NCBI RefSeq assembly: GCF_022832385.1 | Contig: NZ_JALHLE010000001.1 | Span: 124,001-188,000 of the forward strand | Direction: 5' to 3' | Length of the DNA: 64,000 nucleotides | Source: Novosphingobium album (ex Hu et al. 2023) | GTDB lineage: Bacteria; Pseudomonadota; Alphaproteobacteria; Sphingomonadales; Sphingomonadaceae | Shown here: piece by piece, positions 51,673-61,668 of the stretch | Position numbering within the stretch: position 1 is the stretch's first letter | How the letters are laid out: each line of letters begins with the position of its first letter | Notes under the pieces: model-generated | The model's input: the letters and a program-made list of their open reading frames with translations, nothing else | The model's database searches: none | Told to the model about the DNA's origin: nothing | Position numbers and translations under genes: made by a program

Positions 51673-52067
51673 GACTTCAGCTCCTTCAACAGGGCCTCGA
51701 TTTCGGCGATGTCATCCGGGGTAAGCGCCTCGGCCTGGGCCAGATGCGCAAAGAGCGGCGCCGCACGACCGCCGAACAGCCGGTCGACCAGACGGCGGCT
51801 TTCGGTGCCGACATAGTCGGACCGCGCAATACGTGGTGTGTAAAGAAAGCGCTTGCCGTCCGGCTCGGTGGCGACGGCCTGCTTGGCAACGAGGCGCGAA
51901 AGCAGCGTCTTGACCGTATTGAGGCTCCAGCCGCGCGGCCCGCAGACTTCCTCGCAGACTTCCTGCGCGGTCAGTGGCGAACGCTGCCAGAGCGCCTCCA
52001 TGACGGCCTGTTCGGCCTCGGAAATACGCTCCGGCTGATCGGGCTTCTCCGCCACATCCCACTCCAT
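51669..52067 (-). CDS. BlaI/MecI/CopY-family transcriptional repressor
   Basis: The 132-residue protein has an N-terminal winged helix (about 12-85: ISEAEQAVMEALWQRSPLTA and RGWSLNTVKTLLSRLVAKQAV) and a C-terminal dimer helix (ALTPDDIAEIEALLKELK). It should repress its own operon until cleaved. The partner peptidase is translated by a 4-base overlap. A matched operator lies 2-33 bases upstream of ATG 52067, with no room for a normal leader, so binding would block initiation directly and the mRNA may be leaderless. No Shine-Dalgarno sequence is seen. Confidence 0.92.
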   Translation of the reverse strand: MEWDVAEKPDQPERISEAEQAVMEALWQRSPLTAQEVCEEVCGPRGWSLNTVKTLLSRLVAKQAVATEPDGKRFLYTPRIARSDYVGTESRRLVDRLFGGRAAPLFAHLAQAEALTPDDIAEIEALLKELKS

Positions 52068-52068
52068 C

Positions 52069-52100
52069 GTTTACACTCGTAATCGACTACGGTTGTAAAC
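52069..52100. promoter_or_regulatory. BlaI-type operator
   Basis: The 32-bp dyad reads GTTTACA-N2-CGTA-N6-TACG-N2-TGTAAAC. It can be read as two BlaI-like boxes: TTAC-N4-GTAA at 52071-52082 and TAC-N4-GTA at 52088-52097, centred 16 bp apart. It ends one base before the blaI-type ATG (- strand). Confidence 0.75.
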
Positions 52101-52127
52101 ATGAATGCCAAGTGAACGTGGCTGCGG

Positions 52128-52802
52128 TCAATCCTCCGTTCTGCGGAATGCCACGTCCCGTCCATAGCGCTGGATCATGAAGGCCCCCTCACGCTCGGGC
52201 AGGATGGCATGATCGAAGATCTTGAAGCCGAGGGCATTGGGCTGAAACACGAACTCCAGACGCTTCCCCGCTGGCCTAGCGACAAGGACTGTCTCTCCCT
52301 GCACTTCGAATATCGGCAGGGCGAGCATGATCGAGACGGGCTCCTTTCCGTTCTCAAGCGGGATGATCAACCCGCCATCGCTGAAGTCCGAGGCAAAAGT
52401 GCTGCCGTCGGCCAATGTGACTACGGCGCTGAACAGCGACAGGGGAAGCGCCTCCGGTACTTCCAGTTGGACCGCAAGCGCCCCCTTGGGCGCTGCCCGC
52501 GCCTTTTCACCAAGGAAATCGAAGCGAGGCGCTTCCACCGGGTCGCTGGTCAGGACAATCGAACTGCCGGTACTCGTCCATGTCCCCTGCGAATATTCAT
52601 CGACCGCGCCGTAACTCAGGGCATAGCGATAGCGCCCGTCCTCGCCGAGTTCGAGGTGCGCCGCCATTTCCGTCTGACTGCCGTCATATTGCCCGGCAAT
52701 CGTGGCCGGCGCCGACTCGGCCACGGCAGAGCCCGGCCAGACGACGCTGGATACAAGAAGGGCGGCAATCCCGAGTTTCCGGATCGCCGCCCTCTTTGTC
52801 AT
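52128..52802 (-). CDS. Secreted hypothetical protein
   Basis: The 224-residue protein has a signal peptide (about 1-28, ending AVAE). The mature part is rich in beta-type stretches: IAGQYDGSQTEMAAHLELGEDG, TWTSTGSSIVL and GKRLEFVFQP. A Gly/Asp-rich lipocalin- or OB-like beta-barrel is possible, but I do not recognise a family. It lies 18 bases after sdhA on the same strand, so it may ride on the sdh transcript. The next gene on the strand is the BlaI-type repressor, separated by the operator. Confidence 0.7.
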   Translation of the reverse strand: MTKRAAIRKLGIAALLVSSVVWPGSAVAESAPATIAGQYDGSQTEMAAHLELGEDGRYRYALSYGAVDEYSQGTWTSTGSSIVLTSDPVEAPRFDFLGEKARAAPKGALAVQLEVPEALPLSLFSAVVTLADGSTFASDFSDGGLIIPLENGKEPVSIMLALPIFEVQGETVLVARPAGKRLEFVFQPNALGFKIFDHAILPEREGAFMIQRYGRDVAFRRTED

Positions 52803-52820
52803 CGGATCAAGCCGCCGCGC

Positions 52821-54629
52821 TTAGTACACGCGGGCCTTGGGCTTGATGTACTCGACATCGTCGGTGAGCGTGTATTCGTGCACCGGGCGGTAGTCGAGGC
52901 GAACCTCGCCGCCCTGGCCGCCCCAGCCGTTGAACCAGGCTGCGGTGTGCTTCATCCAGTTCGCGTCGTCGCGGTTGGGGAAGTCCTCGTGCGCGTGGGC
53001 GCCGCGGCTTTCCTTGCGCGCGTGGGCGCCGTGCAAGGTGACGGTGGCCGCACCGATCAGGTTGTCCAGTTCCATCGTCTCGACGAGGTCGGAGTTCCAG
53101 ATCAGGCCGCGGTCCGAAACCTTGATGTCCTGCATCTTCTTGTAGACTTCGGCCATGGCAACCTTGCCTTCGGCCATGACTTCGTCGGTGCGGAACACGG
53201 CGGCGTGGCCCGACATGGTCTGCTGCATCTCGGTGCGGATCTGCGCGGTCGGCGTGCTGCCGTCGGCGTTGCGGAAGTGATCGAGACGGGTCAGCGCGAG
53301 GTCGGCCGAGTCCTTCGGCAGCTCGGGCTGCTTGGCCATCGGCGTCAGCAGTTCCTTGAGGCGGTGGCCGGTCGCGCGGCCGAACACGACAAGGTCGGTC
53401 AACGAGTTGGAGCCAAGGCGGTTCGCGCCGTGGACCGACACGCAGGCCGCCTCGCCCACCGCGAACAGGCCGGGGACGACCGTTTCGGGGTTGCCATCGG
53501 CACCGATGGTCATGACTTCGCCGTGGTAGTTCGTCGGAATGCCGCCCATGTTGTAGTGGACGGTGGGAACCACCGGCAGCGGCTGACGGGTCAGGTCGAC
53601 GCCCGCGAAGATCTTGCCCGATTCGGTGATGCCCGGCAGGCGCTGCGCCAGCACCTTGGGATCGATGTGATCGAGGTGCAGGTAGATGTGGTCCTTGTTC
53701 GGGCCCACGCCGCGGCCTTCGCGGATTTCGAGCGCCATCGAACGCGAGACGACGTCACGCGAGGCAAGGTCCTTCGCCGACGGGGCATAGCGTTCCATGA
53801 AACGCTCACCCTCGGAGTTGGTGAGGTAACCACCCTCGCCGCGCGCGCCCTCGGTGATGAGCACGCCCGCACCGTAGATGCCGGTGGGGTGGAACTGCAC
53901 GAATTCCATGTCCTGCAGCGGCAGGCCGGCGCGCAGGACCATGCCCGCGCCGTCGCCGGTGCAGGTGTGCGCGGACGTCGCGGTGAAGTAGCTGCGACCG
54001 TAACCGCCGGTCGCCAGCACCACGGCCTGCGCGCGGAAGCGGTGGATCGAACCGTCATCGAGGCACAGCGCGATCACGCCGACGCACTTGCCGCCGTCCA
54101 TGATCAGGTCGATGGCGAAGTATTCGATGAAGAAGTCCGCGTCGTACTTCAGCGACTGCTGGTACAGCGTGTGCAGCATGGCGTGGCCGGTACGGTCGGC
54201 CGCGGCGCAGGTGCGCTGCACCGGCGGACCGTCGCCCATGTTCTGCATGTGGCCGCCGAACGGACGCTGGTAGATCGTCCCGTCCTCGTTGCGGCTGAAG
54301 GGCATGCCCGCGTGCTCAAGCTCAAGGATCGCGTCGGGCGCTTCGCGCACCATGTATTCGATGGCGTCCTGGTCACCCAGCCAGTCCGACCCCTTGACGG
54401 TGTCGTACATGTGCCAGGTCCAGTGGTCCGGCGTATTGTTCTGCAGCGAAGCGGCGATGCCGCCCTGTGCCGCAACGGTGTGCGAGCGGGTCGGGAACAC
54501 CTTGGTGATGCACGCGGTCTTGAGGCCGGCTTCGGCCGAGCCCATCGTGGCGCGCAGGCCCGAACCGCCGGCGCCGACGACGACGGTGTCATAAGTGTGG
54601 TCGATGATCTTGTAAGCAGGGGCGGACAT
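52821..54629 (-). CDS. sdhA: Succinate dehydrogenase flavoprotein subunit
   Basis: The 602-residue subunit carries covalent FAD and oxidises succinate to fumarate. [15 protein letters not shown] is the dinucleotide fold. The FAD-linking histidine lies in [28 protein letters not shown] and [23 protein letters not shown] are catalytic or FAD blocks. It starts inside the sdhD stop (TGATG). The usual iron-sulfur subunit gene sdhB does not follow; a hypothetical gene comes 18 bases later instead. Confidence 0.96.
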   Translation of the reverse strand: MSAPAYKIIDHTYDTVVVGAGGSGLRATMGSAEAGLKTACITKVFPTRSHTVAAQGGIAASLQNNTPDHWTWHMYDTVKGSDWLGDQDAIEYMVREAPDAILELEHAGMPFSRNEDGTIYQRPFGGHMQNMGDGPPVQRTCAAADRTGHAMLHTLYQQSLKYDADFFIEYFAIDLIMDGGKCVGVIALCLDDGSIHRFRAQAVVLATGGYGRSYFTATSAHTCTGDGAGMVLRAGLPLQDMEFVQFHPTGIYGAGVLITEGARGEGGYLTNSEGERFMERYAPSAKDLASRDVVSRSMALEIREGRGVGPNKDHIYLHLDHIDPKVLAQRLPGITESGKIFAGVDLTRQPLPVVPTVHYNMGGIPTNYHGEVMTIGADGNPETVVPGLFAVGEAACVSVHGANRLGSNSLTDLVVFGRATGHRLKELLTPMAKQPELPKDSADLALTRLDHFRNADGSTPTAQIRTEMQQTMSGHAAVFRTDEVMAEGKVAMAEVYKKMQDIKVSDRGLIWNSDLVETMELDNLIGAATVTLHGAHARKESRGAHAHEDFPNRDDANWMKHTAAWFNGWGGQGGEVRLDYRPVHEYTLTDDVEYIKPKARVY

Positions 54630-55012
54630 CAATGGGCTCCCAGCGCGAGGCGGACGACGCAGAAGACGCCGAAAGCGGCGCCAGCGAATGCGGCGAAGTT
54701 GAGGGCGACGAGGCAGGCGAACTTGCTGCCGTCTTCATGCACGTAGTCCTCGACCACCACCTGCATGCCGAGGCGGGCGTGCCAGAAGGTCGAGACGGCG
54801 AGCAGGATCATGGCGACCGCCGGGACCGGCTTCGACAGCCATTCCGCGACCGAGGCGTAGCTGTAGTCCTGCAGCAGCACCAGCGAGACCGCCAGCCACA
54901 GCAGCAGGAAGAGGTTGCCGATGGCGGTGAAGCGCTGCACCAGCCAGTGGTGCGAGCCGCTCTTGGCCGAGCCGAGACCGCGAACGCGGCCGATGGAAGT
55001 TCCGTTACCCAT
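54629..55012 (-). CDS. sdhD: Succinate dehydrogenase membrane anchor subunit
   Basis: The 127-residue protein has three transmembrane helices (about 24-46, 63-82, 95-120). The heme/quinone area contains [12 protein letters not shown] and [19 protein letters not shown], typical of SdhD. It anchors SdhA/SdhB and helps bind ubiquinone and heme b. The spacing to sdhC is 12 bases and to sdhA a one-base overlap, so the order is sdhC-sdhD-sdhA. Confidence 0.93.
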   Translation of the reverse strand: MGNGTSIGRVRGLGSAKSGSHHWLVQRFTAIGNLFLLLWLAVSLVLLQDYSYASVAEWLSKPVPAVAMILLAVSTFWHARLGMQVVVEDYVHEDGSKFACLVALNFAAFAGAAFGVFCVVRLALGAH

Positions 55013-55024
55013 TGTGCCTGTCCC

Positions 55025-55420
55025 TCAGCGAAGCAGCAGGAGCGCCCAGAAGGCGGCGGTGAAGACGACACCCAGGACCGGCGAGAGAATCGACCAGGTC
55101 CGGTTGGTCTTGAGCTCGAAGCCAGCGCCGACATCGAGGAAGAAGTGGCGGATGCCGCTCATCATGTGGGTGATGACCGACCAGGAGACGCCTACCATGA
55201 CGATGTAGCCGATGGGGGTCGTCATCGCCCACGAGAAGGTCTCGTAGGCCTTGGGGCCGCTGGCCAGAGCACCCAGGAACCACAGCAGCATGCCAAGCCC
55301 GGCGACGGCTGCGCCATTGCCCGTGACACGGTGCATGATCGAAACGAACATGTGCGGGCCCCAGCGCCAGATCTGGAGATGGGGCGATAGCGGTCGGTTT
55401 CTGGTGCCGGCGTTGGCCAT
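55025..55420 (-). CDS. sdhC: Succinate dehydrogenase cytochrome b556 subunit
   Basis: The 131-residue protein begins NRPLSPHLQIWRWGPHMFVSIMHRVTGNGA, where RPLSPH and SIMHRxTG are the SdhC signature with the quinone and heme residues. Two further helices follow, with HMMSGIRHFFLD holding a heme-axial histidine. ATG 55420 gives the family N terminus; the open frame goes further upstream but overlaps the divergent beta-lactamase gene. A weak AAGGGGA lies 12 bases before the ATG. Confidence 0.93.
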   Translation of the reverse strand: MANAGTRNRPLSPHLQIWRWGPHMFVSIMHRVTGNGAAVAGLGMLLWFLGALASGPKAYETFSWAMTTPIGYIVMVGVSWSVITHMMSGIRHFFLDVGAGFELKTNRTWSILSPVLGVVFTAAFWALLLLR

Positions 55421-55567
55421 GGCGTAACGAATCCCCTTGCCTTCGGCAGCGCAGCACGCTGCCCTCTTGCAAGTCCCCTTAGCCAAATCGCGGGCCGGTG
55501 CAAGTTCTGCAACGCAAGATCGCGTGCGGTTCTGGCATATCGGACAGGTGCAGCCTAAAGCACGGGC

Positions 55568-56470
55568 ATGACTCGCCTGCTCAAGACCATGCTGTCCACC
55601 GCCCTGCTCGCGGCTGCTCCCGCAACCGTCCACGCGGCTCCGGCCGCCCCCGCGCCGCGCACGATGGCCGCGCTGGCTGAGGCTTGTGCCGGGCACGATG
55701 GCTGGACCGACCCGGCTCCGCCCGCGCATGTCTTCGGCAATACCTGGTATGTCGGCACGTGCGGCATTGCAGCGATCCTGATCACCGGCCCCGATGGCCA
55801 CGTGCTGATCGACGGCGGCATGGCCGAAGCCGCACCGCTCGTCCTCGCCAACATCGCTACACTGGGGTTTGAGCCGAAGGATGTGCGCTGGATCATGATC
55901 AGCCACGAGCATTTCGACCATGCGGGTGCGCTGGCGGCCCTGCAGCGCGCAACCGGCGCCAAAGTGGCTGCTATTGCCCCGGCCGCGATGGTGCTGGAAT
56001 CAGGCGAACCGGCCGCCGACGACCCGCAGTTTGGCGACCTGAAGGGCATGCCCCATGTCAAAGTGGATCGCGTGCTGGCCGATGGAGACAGCATCGTAGC
56101 CGGCAACATCGCGGCGACAGCCCACGCCACCCCTGCCCATTCGCCCGGCTCAACCAGCTGGACCTGGCAATCCTGCGACGAGGCTTTCACTTGCCGCATG
56201 ATCGCCTATGCCGACAGCGCAACCGCAATTTCGGCGGACGGTTACCGCTTCACCGCTCACCCGGACCGCGTGGCGCAGGTTCGCGAGGGACTGACCCGAA
56301 TCGCGACCCTGCCCTGCGATATCCTGCTGACCCCGCATCCGGCCGCGAGCGCGATGATGGCGCGTTTTGCAGGTAACGCCCCGCTTGCCGATCCGGCAGC
56401 TTGCCGTGTCTATGCTGACGCAGCGATGCAGCGGTTCGAAAATCGGCTTGCCAGCGAAGCCAAGGACTGA
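55568..56470 (+). CDS. Subclass B3 metallo-beta-lactamase
   Basis: The 300-residue protein has a signal peptide (about 1-23) and the complete set of B3 zinc ligands: H113, H115, D117, H118 (SHEHFDHAG), H191 (ATPAHSPGSTSW) and H257 (LLTPHPAAS). YVGTCGIAAILI and the DGGMAEAAPLV segment are typical of B3 enzymes. It should hydrolyse beta-lactams, including carbapenems, in the periplasm. Environmental sphingomonads carry such enzymes as native genes. It is divergent from sdhC, and prmA starts 5 bases after its stop. No BlaI-type operator is visible upstream. Confidence 0.87.
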   Translation: MTRLLKTMLSTALLAAAPATVHAAPAAPAPRTMAALAEACAGHDGWTDPAPPAHVFGNTWYVGTCGIAAILITGPDGHVLIDGGMAEAAPLVLANIATLGFEPKDVRWIMISHEHFDHAGALAALQRATGAKVAAIAPAAMVLESGEPAADDPQFGDLKGMPHVKVDRVLADGDSIVAGNIAATAHATPAHSPGSTSWTWQSCDEAFTCRMIAYADSATAISADGYRFTAHPDRVAQVREGLTRIATLPCDILLTPHPAASAMMARFAGNAPLADPAACRVYADAAMQRFENRLASEAKD

Positions 56471-56475
56471 CCTCC

Positions 56476-57378
56476 GTGAGCTGGAAATTGACCGCATTCG
56501 CACCCCGACTGGTGATCGAGGCGGCGCTGGTCGCCCACGAAGATGCCTTCGACTGGGATCCGGACATCGTCCTGTCCGGCAGCGAAGTGGCCGAGGACAA
56601 GCCCGACGACTGGCAACTCGAAGCCTGGCTGCCGCGCAAACCGGGCCGCACCGAAAAGGCCGCACTTGCGGCGCTGTTCGCGGGAACAGCCCCCAAATTC
56701 GCAGTCGAGAAGCTACCCGACACAGACTGGCTCGTCGCCAGCCAGCAGGATCTCCAGCCGATCCGCGCCGGGCGTTTTCATGTCCATACACCCGATCATC
56801 CGGCAATCCGCGAACCGGGCCTTTTGGATTTCACGATTCCCGCAAGCCAGGCTTTCGGCACCGGCCAGCACGCGACGACGGCCGGGTGCCTTGCCATGCT
56901 CACGCACATGAAGGCGCAAGGGCTCGTCGTGCGCAATTGCGCCGACATCGGCACCGGAACCGGCCTCCTTGCCTTCGCCGCGTTGTCGCTGTGGCCCGGT
57001 GCGCTGGCGACTGCCAGCGATATCGACGCCGTGTGCGTGGACGTGGTGGAAGCCAATGCGCGGACCAACGATATGCCGATGGGGCCGGGCCCGGGCGAAC
57101 TGACGATGACAGTAGCGGACGGCATGAACCACCGGCTGCTCGCCGCCCGCGGACCCTATGATCTCATCATGGCGAATATCCTGGCCGGCCCGCTCGTGTC
57201 ACTCGCGCCGGATTTCGGCACTGCGCTCGTGCCCGGCGGCCATCTGCTGCTGGCAGGACTGCTGGAAACCCAAGAGCGGGCCGTGAGAGCCGCCTGCCGC
57301 AAGGCCGGGCTGCGACTGGCAGCAAGGCTCGTCAACGGCGACTGGTCGATTCTCTGGATGCGCAAGCGCCGGCGCTAG
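56476..57378 (+). CDS. prmA: Ribosomal protein L11 methyltransferase
   Basis: The 300-residue protein begins SWKLTAFAPRLVIEAAL. An N-terminal substrate domain is followed by the methyltransferase fold at about 110-295: FGTGQHATTAGCLAML, then NCADIGTGTGLLAFAAL (SAM site), and YDLIMANILAGPLVSLAPDF with the NxLxxPL-type motif. It trimethylates lysines of L11. The start is GTG 56476 behind AAGGA. It starts 5 bases after the beta-lactamase stop, so the two may be co-transcribed, an unusual pairing. Confidence 0.92.
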   Translation: MSWKLTAFAPRLVIEAALVAHEDAFDWDPDIVLSGSEVAEDKPDDWQLEAWLPRKPGRTEKAALAALFAGTAPKFAVEKLPDTDWLVASQQDLQPIRAGRFHVHTPDHPAIREPGLLDFTIPASQAFGTGQHATTAGCLAMLTHMKAQGLVVRNCADIGTGTGLLAFAALSLWPGALATASDIDAVCVDVVEANARTNDMPMGPGPGELTMTVADGMNHRLLAARGPYDLIMANILAGPLVSLAPDFGTALVPGGHLLLAGLLETQERAVRAACRKAGLRLAARLVNGDWSILWMRKRRR

Positions 57379-57390
57379 GTCGGCCTCGCG

Positions 57391-57666
57391 TCAGGCGAGA
57401 AAGAGATCCAGCCCCAGCACGGAGCGGCAATAGCCGGTCAGCACGTCCTGGCTCCCGCGGGACAGCGGCCGGTCGAACGCAAAACCTACACGGTCCCCCA
57501 CAACCCACCGTACACTGCCGATCACCGGATCAAGGCCTTCGAGATTGAACCGAAAACGCTGGCCCGCCTCGATGTTGTCGGGGCGCACGATGAACTGGCA
57601 ACCTTCAGCCGAGACATGCTTTGCCACAGCCTTGCAGGCAGCGCGCTTGTGCGCAGACGAAACCAT
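57391..57666 (-). CDS. Small PilZ-like protein
   Basis: This 91-residue protein keeps the PilZ beta-barrel core (FIVRPDNIEAGQRFRFNL, GSVRWVVGDRVGFAF) but the c-di-GMP signature is degraded: the N-terminal Arg pair is absent, and the D/NxSxxG motif reads HVSAEG. It may not bind c-di-GMP, or it may be a partner of another PilZ protein. It lies divergent from sciP and shares its regulatory region. Cytoplasmic; no signal peptide. Confidence 0.72.
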   Translation of the reverse strand: MVSSAHKRAACKAVAKHVSAEGCQFIVRPDNIEAGQRFRFNLEGLDPVIGSVRWVVGDRVGFAFDRPLSRGSQDVLTGYCRSVLGLDLFLA

Positions 57667-57726
57667 GTCCCTGACCGATACCCCCTAGCCGTCGCGGCGT
57701 TCCCCAGCAGAAGTAATTAGGACAGG

Positions 57727-57819
57727 TTAACGCTGTCTAAATAAATCTGAATCTTTTGATTTCCAATTTTCCACATGTTTTTCAAACAATTGACGGATAT
57801 CCTCTAAATTCACATTAAC
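57727..57819. promoter_or_regulatory. CtrA-like boxes between a PilZ gene and sciP
   Basis: CTAA (57804-57807), seven bases, TTAAC (57815-57819) matches the CtrA consensus TTAA-N7-TTAAC with one mismatch. TTAA (57727-57730), seven bases, TAAA (57738-57741) is a second near-match. A GANTC methylation site (GAATC, 57749-57753) lies between them. In Caulobacter, sciP is transcribed by CtrA. The AT-rich gap of 234 bases holds no other gene. Confidence 0.6.
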
Positions 57820-57900
57820 TATCTTCGGATATTGGACATTAACGGTTTTCGCCAAGAATTGAGCATCAAGGGGGGTTGGTACTGATACAAAGGACCAGCC

Positions 57901-58203
57901 ATGCTTCAATCTGATCTCGACCGGCCCGAGAAGGTTATCGGTCCACTGGGAGAGGCGCTTGGGAAGGAAAACCTGCCTCCACCCAACACGTCCCGGTGGG
58001 TCGTGAGACGCAAAGCCGAAGTTGTCGCGGCCGTCAATGGCGGGCTTCTGACCATCGCCGAAGCCTGCGAGCGCTACAATCTCACTCTGGAAGAACTTGC
58101 ATCCTGGCAACGTGCCATCGACCGCGAGGGCATGGCCGGCCTGCGCGCCACCCGCGTGCAGCACTACCGCCAGGTTCACGAGCGGCAAGGACGCTATTCC
58201 TGA
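57901..58203 (+). CDS. sciP: CtrA inhibitor protein SciP
   Basis: The 100-residue protein (DUF1153) reads RPEKVIGPLGEALGKENLPPP at the start, then WVVRRKAEVVAAVNGGLLTIAEACERYNLTLEELASWQ, matching the helix-turn-helix of Caulobacter SciP. It binds CtrA and blocks its recruitment of RNA polymerase in G1 cells. AAAGGA at good spacing precedes ATG 57901. Two CtrA-like boxes lie upstream, in line with feedback control. ligA is convergent downstream. Confidence 0.93.
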   Translation: MLQSDLDRPEKVIGPLGEALGKENLPPPNTSRWVVRRKAEVVAAVNGGLLTIAEACERYNLTLEELASWQRAIDREGMAGLRATRVQHYRQVHERQGRYS

Positions 58204-58261
58204 CCTTTCCCGAAGAGGAGAGAACGGGCGGAAATTGCAGGAAGGCGGCTGAAGGCTCCCG

Positions 58262-60965
<2,704 letters not shown>

Positions 60966-60978
60966 CAGGTCACGCGCG

Positions 60979-61668
60979 TCAGGCGCGCTGCAGAATCGTC
61001 GCCATCATTTCGCTGCGAATCTCGAAGCCCAGCGACTGGTAAAGCCGGATCGCCCCTTCATTGGCGGCGTAGCTGTGCAGGAAGGGCACCTCGCCCTGCG
61101 CGGTGATGCCCGCCATGACGCGACGAATCAGCGTGGCGGCCATGCCCTGCCCGCGATACTCCGGCCAGGTGCACACCCCGCTGACTTCACAAAAGCCGGG
61201 TGCCGGGCGCATTCGCACGCCCGCCATGGCCGCCAGCCTGCCCTCGCGGAGAATTCCGTAGTAGGCGCCGTAGCTCTGGGTGTTCGTGCTCCACGGGCCG
61301 GGCTGCGTAGCCAGGGCCAGATCGGACATCTGTGCAACGTAGTCGTCGCCCAGCAGCACTACCGGTTCGTCACCGGGATGCACCGGCGCCGGGTTGGCCG
61401 CAACCATCTGCACCAGTGCTGCCTTCTTCACCACCCGCGTTCCGGGCGGCACCGGCCAATCGAGACTATCGACGAGCCAGATCTGGTCGTCAGGTCCGGT
61501 CAGAAGGGCCGCCAGCGCCGCCTGTGCCTCATCGCTGATGTCGCGCGCAGCGGCGAAGGGGCCATAGCCCGGATCGATCCGCACCGCCGCGCCGCTGGCC
61601 ACCGCCAGAGAAGCCTGCCGTCCATTGAGCATGTTCCAGACCGGCCGGTCGAGCGGGTGCGCGCTCAC
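60979..61668 (-). CDS. GNAT-family N-acetyltransferase
   Basis: The 229-residue protein has the acetyl-CoA-binding signature in WPEYRGQGMAATLIRRVMAG (Q/RxxGxG/A-like) near residue 170, followed by SYAANEGAIRLYQSLGFEI (motif B). The N-terminal 60 residues are family-specific. Its substrate is unknown. GTG 61668 overlaps the recN stop by 4 bases (GTGA), so the two are co-translated. In other sphingomonads an acetyltransferase often follows recN. Confidence 0.88.
   Translation of the reverse strand: MSAHPLDRPVWNMLNGRQASLAVASGAAVRIDPGYGPFAAARDISDEAQAALAALLTGPDDQIWLVDSLDWPVPPGTRVVKKAALVQMVAANPAPVHPGDEPVVLLGDDYVAQMSDLALATQPGPWSTNTQSYGAYYGILREGRLAAMAGVRMRPAPGFCEVSGVCTWPEYRGQGMAATLIRRVMAGITAQGEVPFLHSYAANEGAIRLYQSLGFEIRSEMMATILQRA

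Noticed and set aside
55421..55567. Control of the B3 beta-lactamase by the BlaI/BlaR1-type pair 3.5 kb away
   Set aside because: No TAC-N4-GTA box is found in the lactamase promoter region, the sdh genes intervene, and the BlaR1-like protein has no penicillin-sensor domain.
57727..58188. Open frame on the - strand across sciP
   Set aside because: It is the shadow of sciP and the CtrA-like boxes. SciP on the + strand matches a known family with a proper ribosome-binding site.
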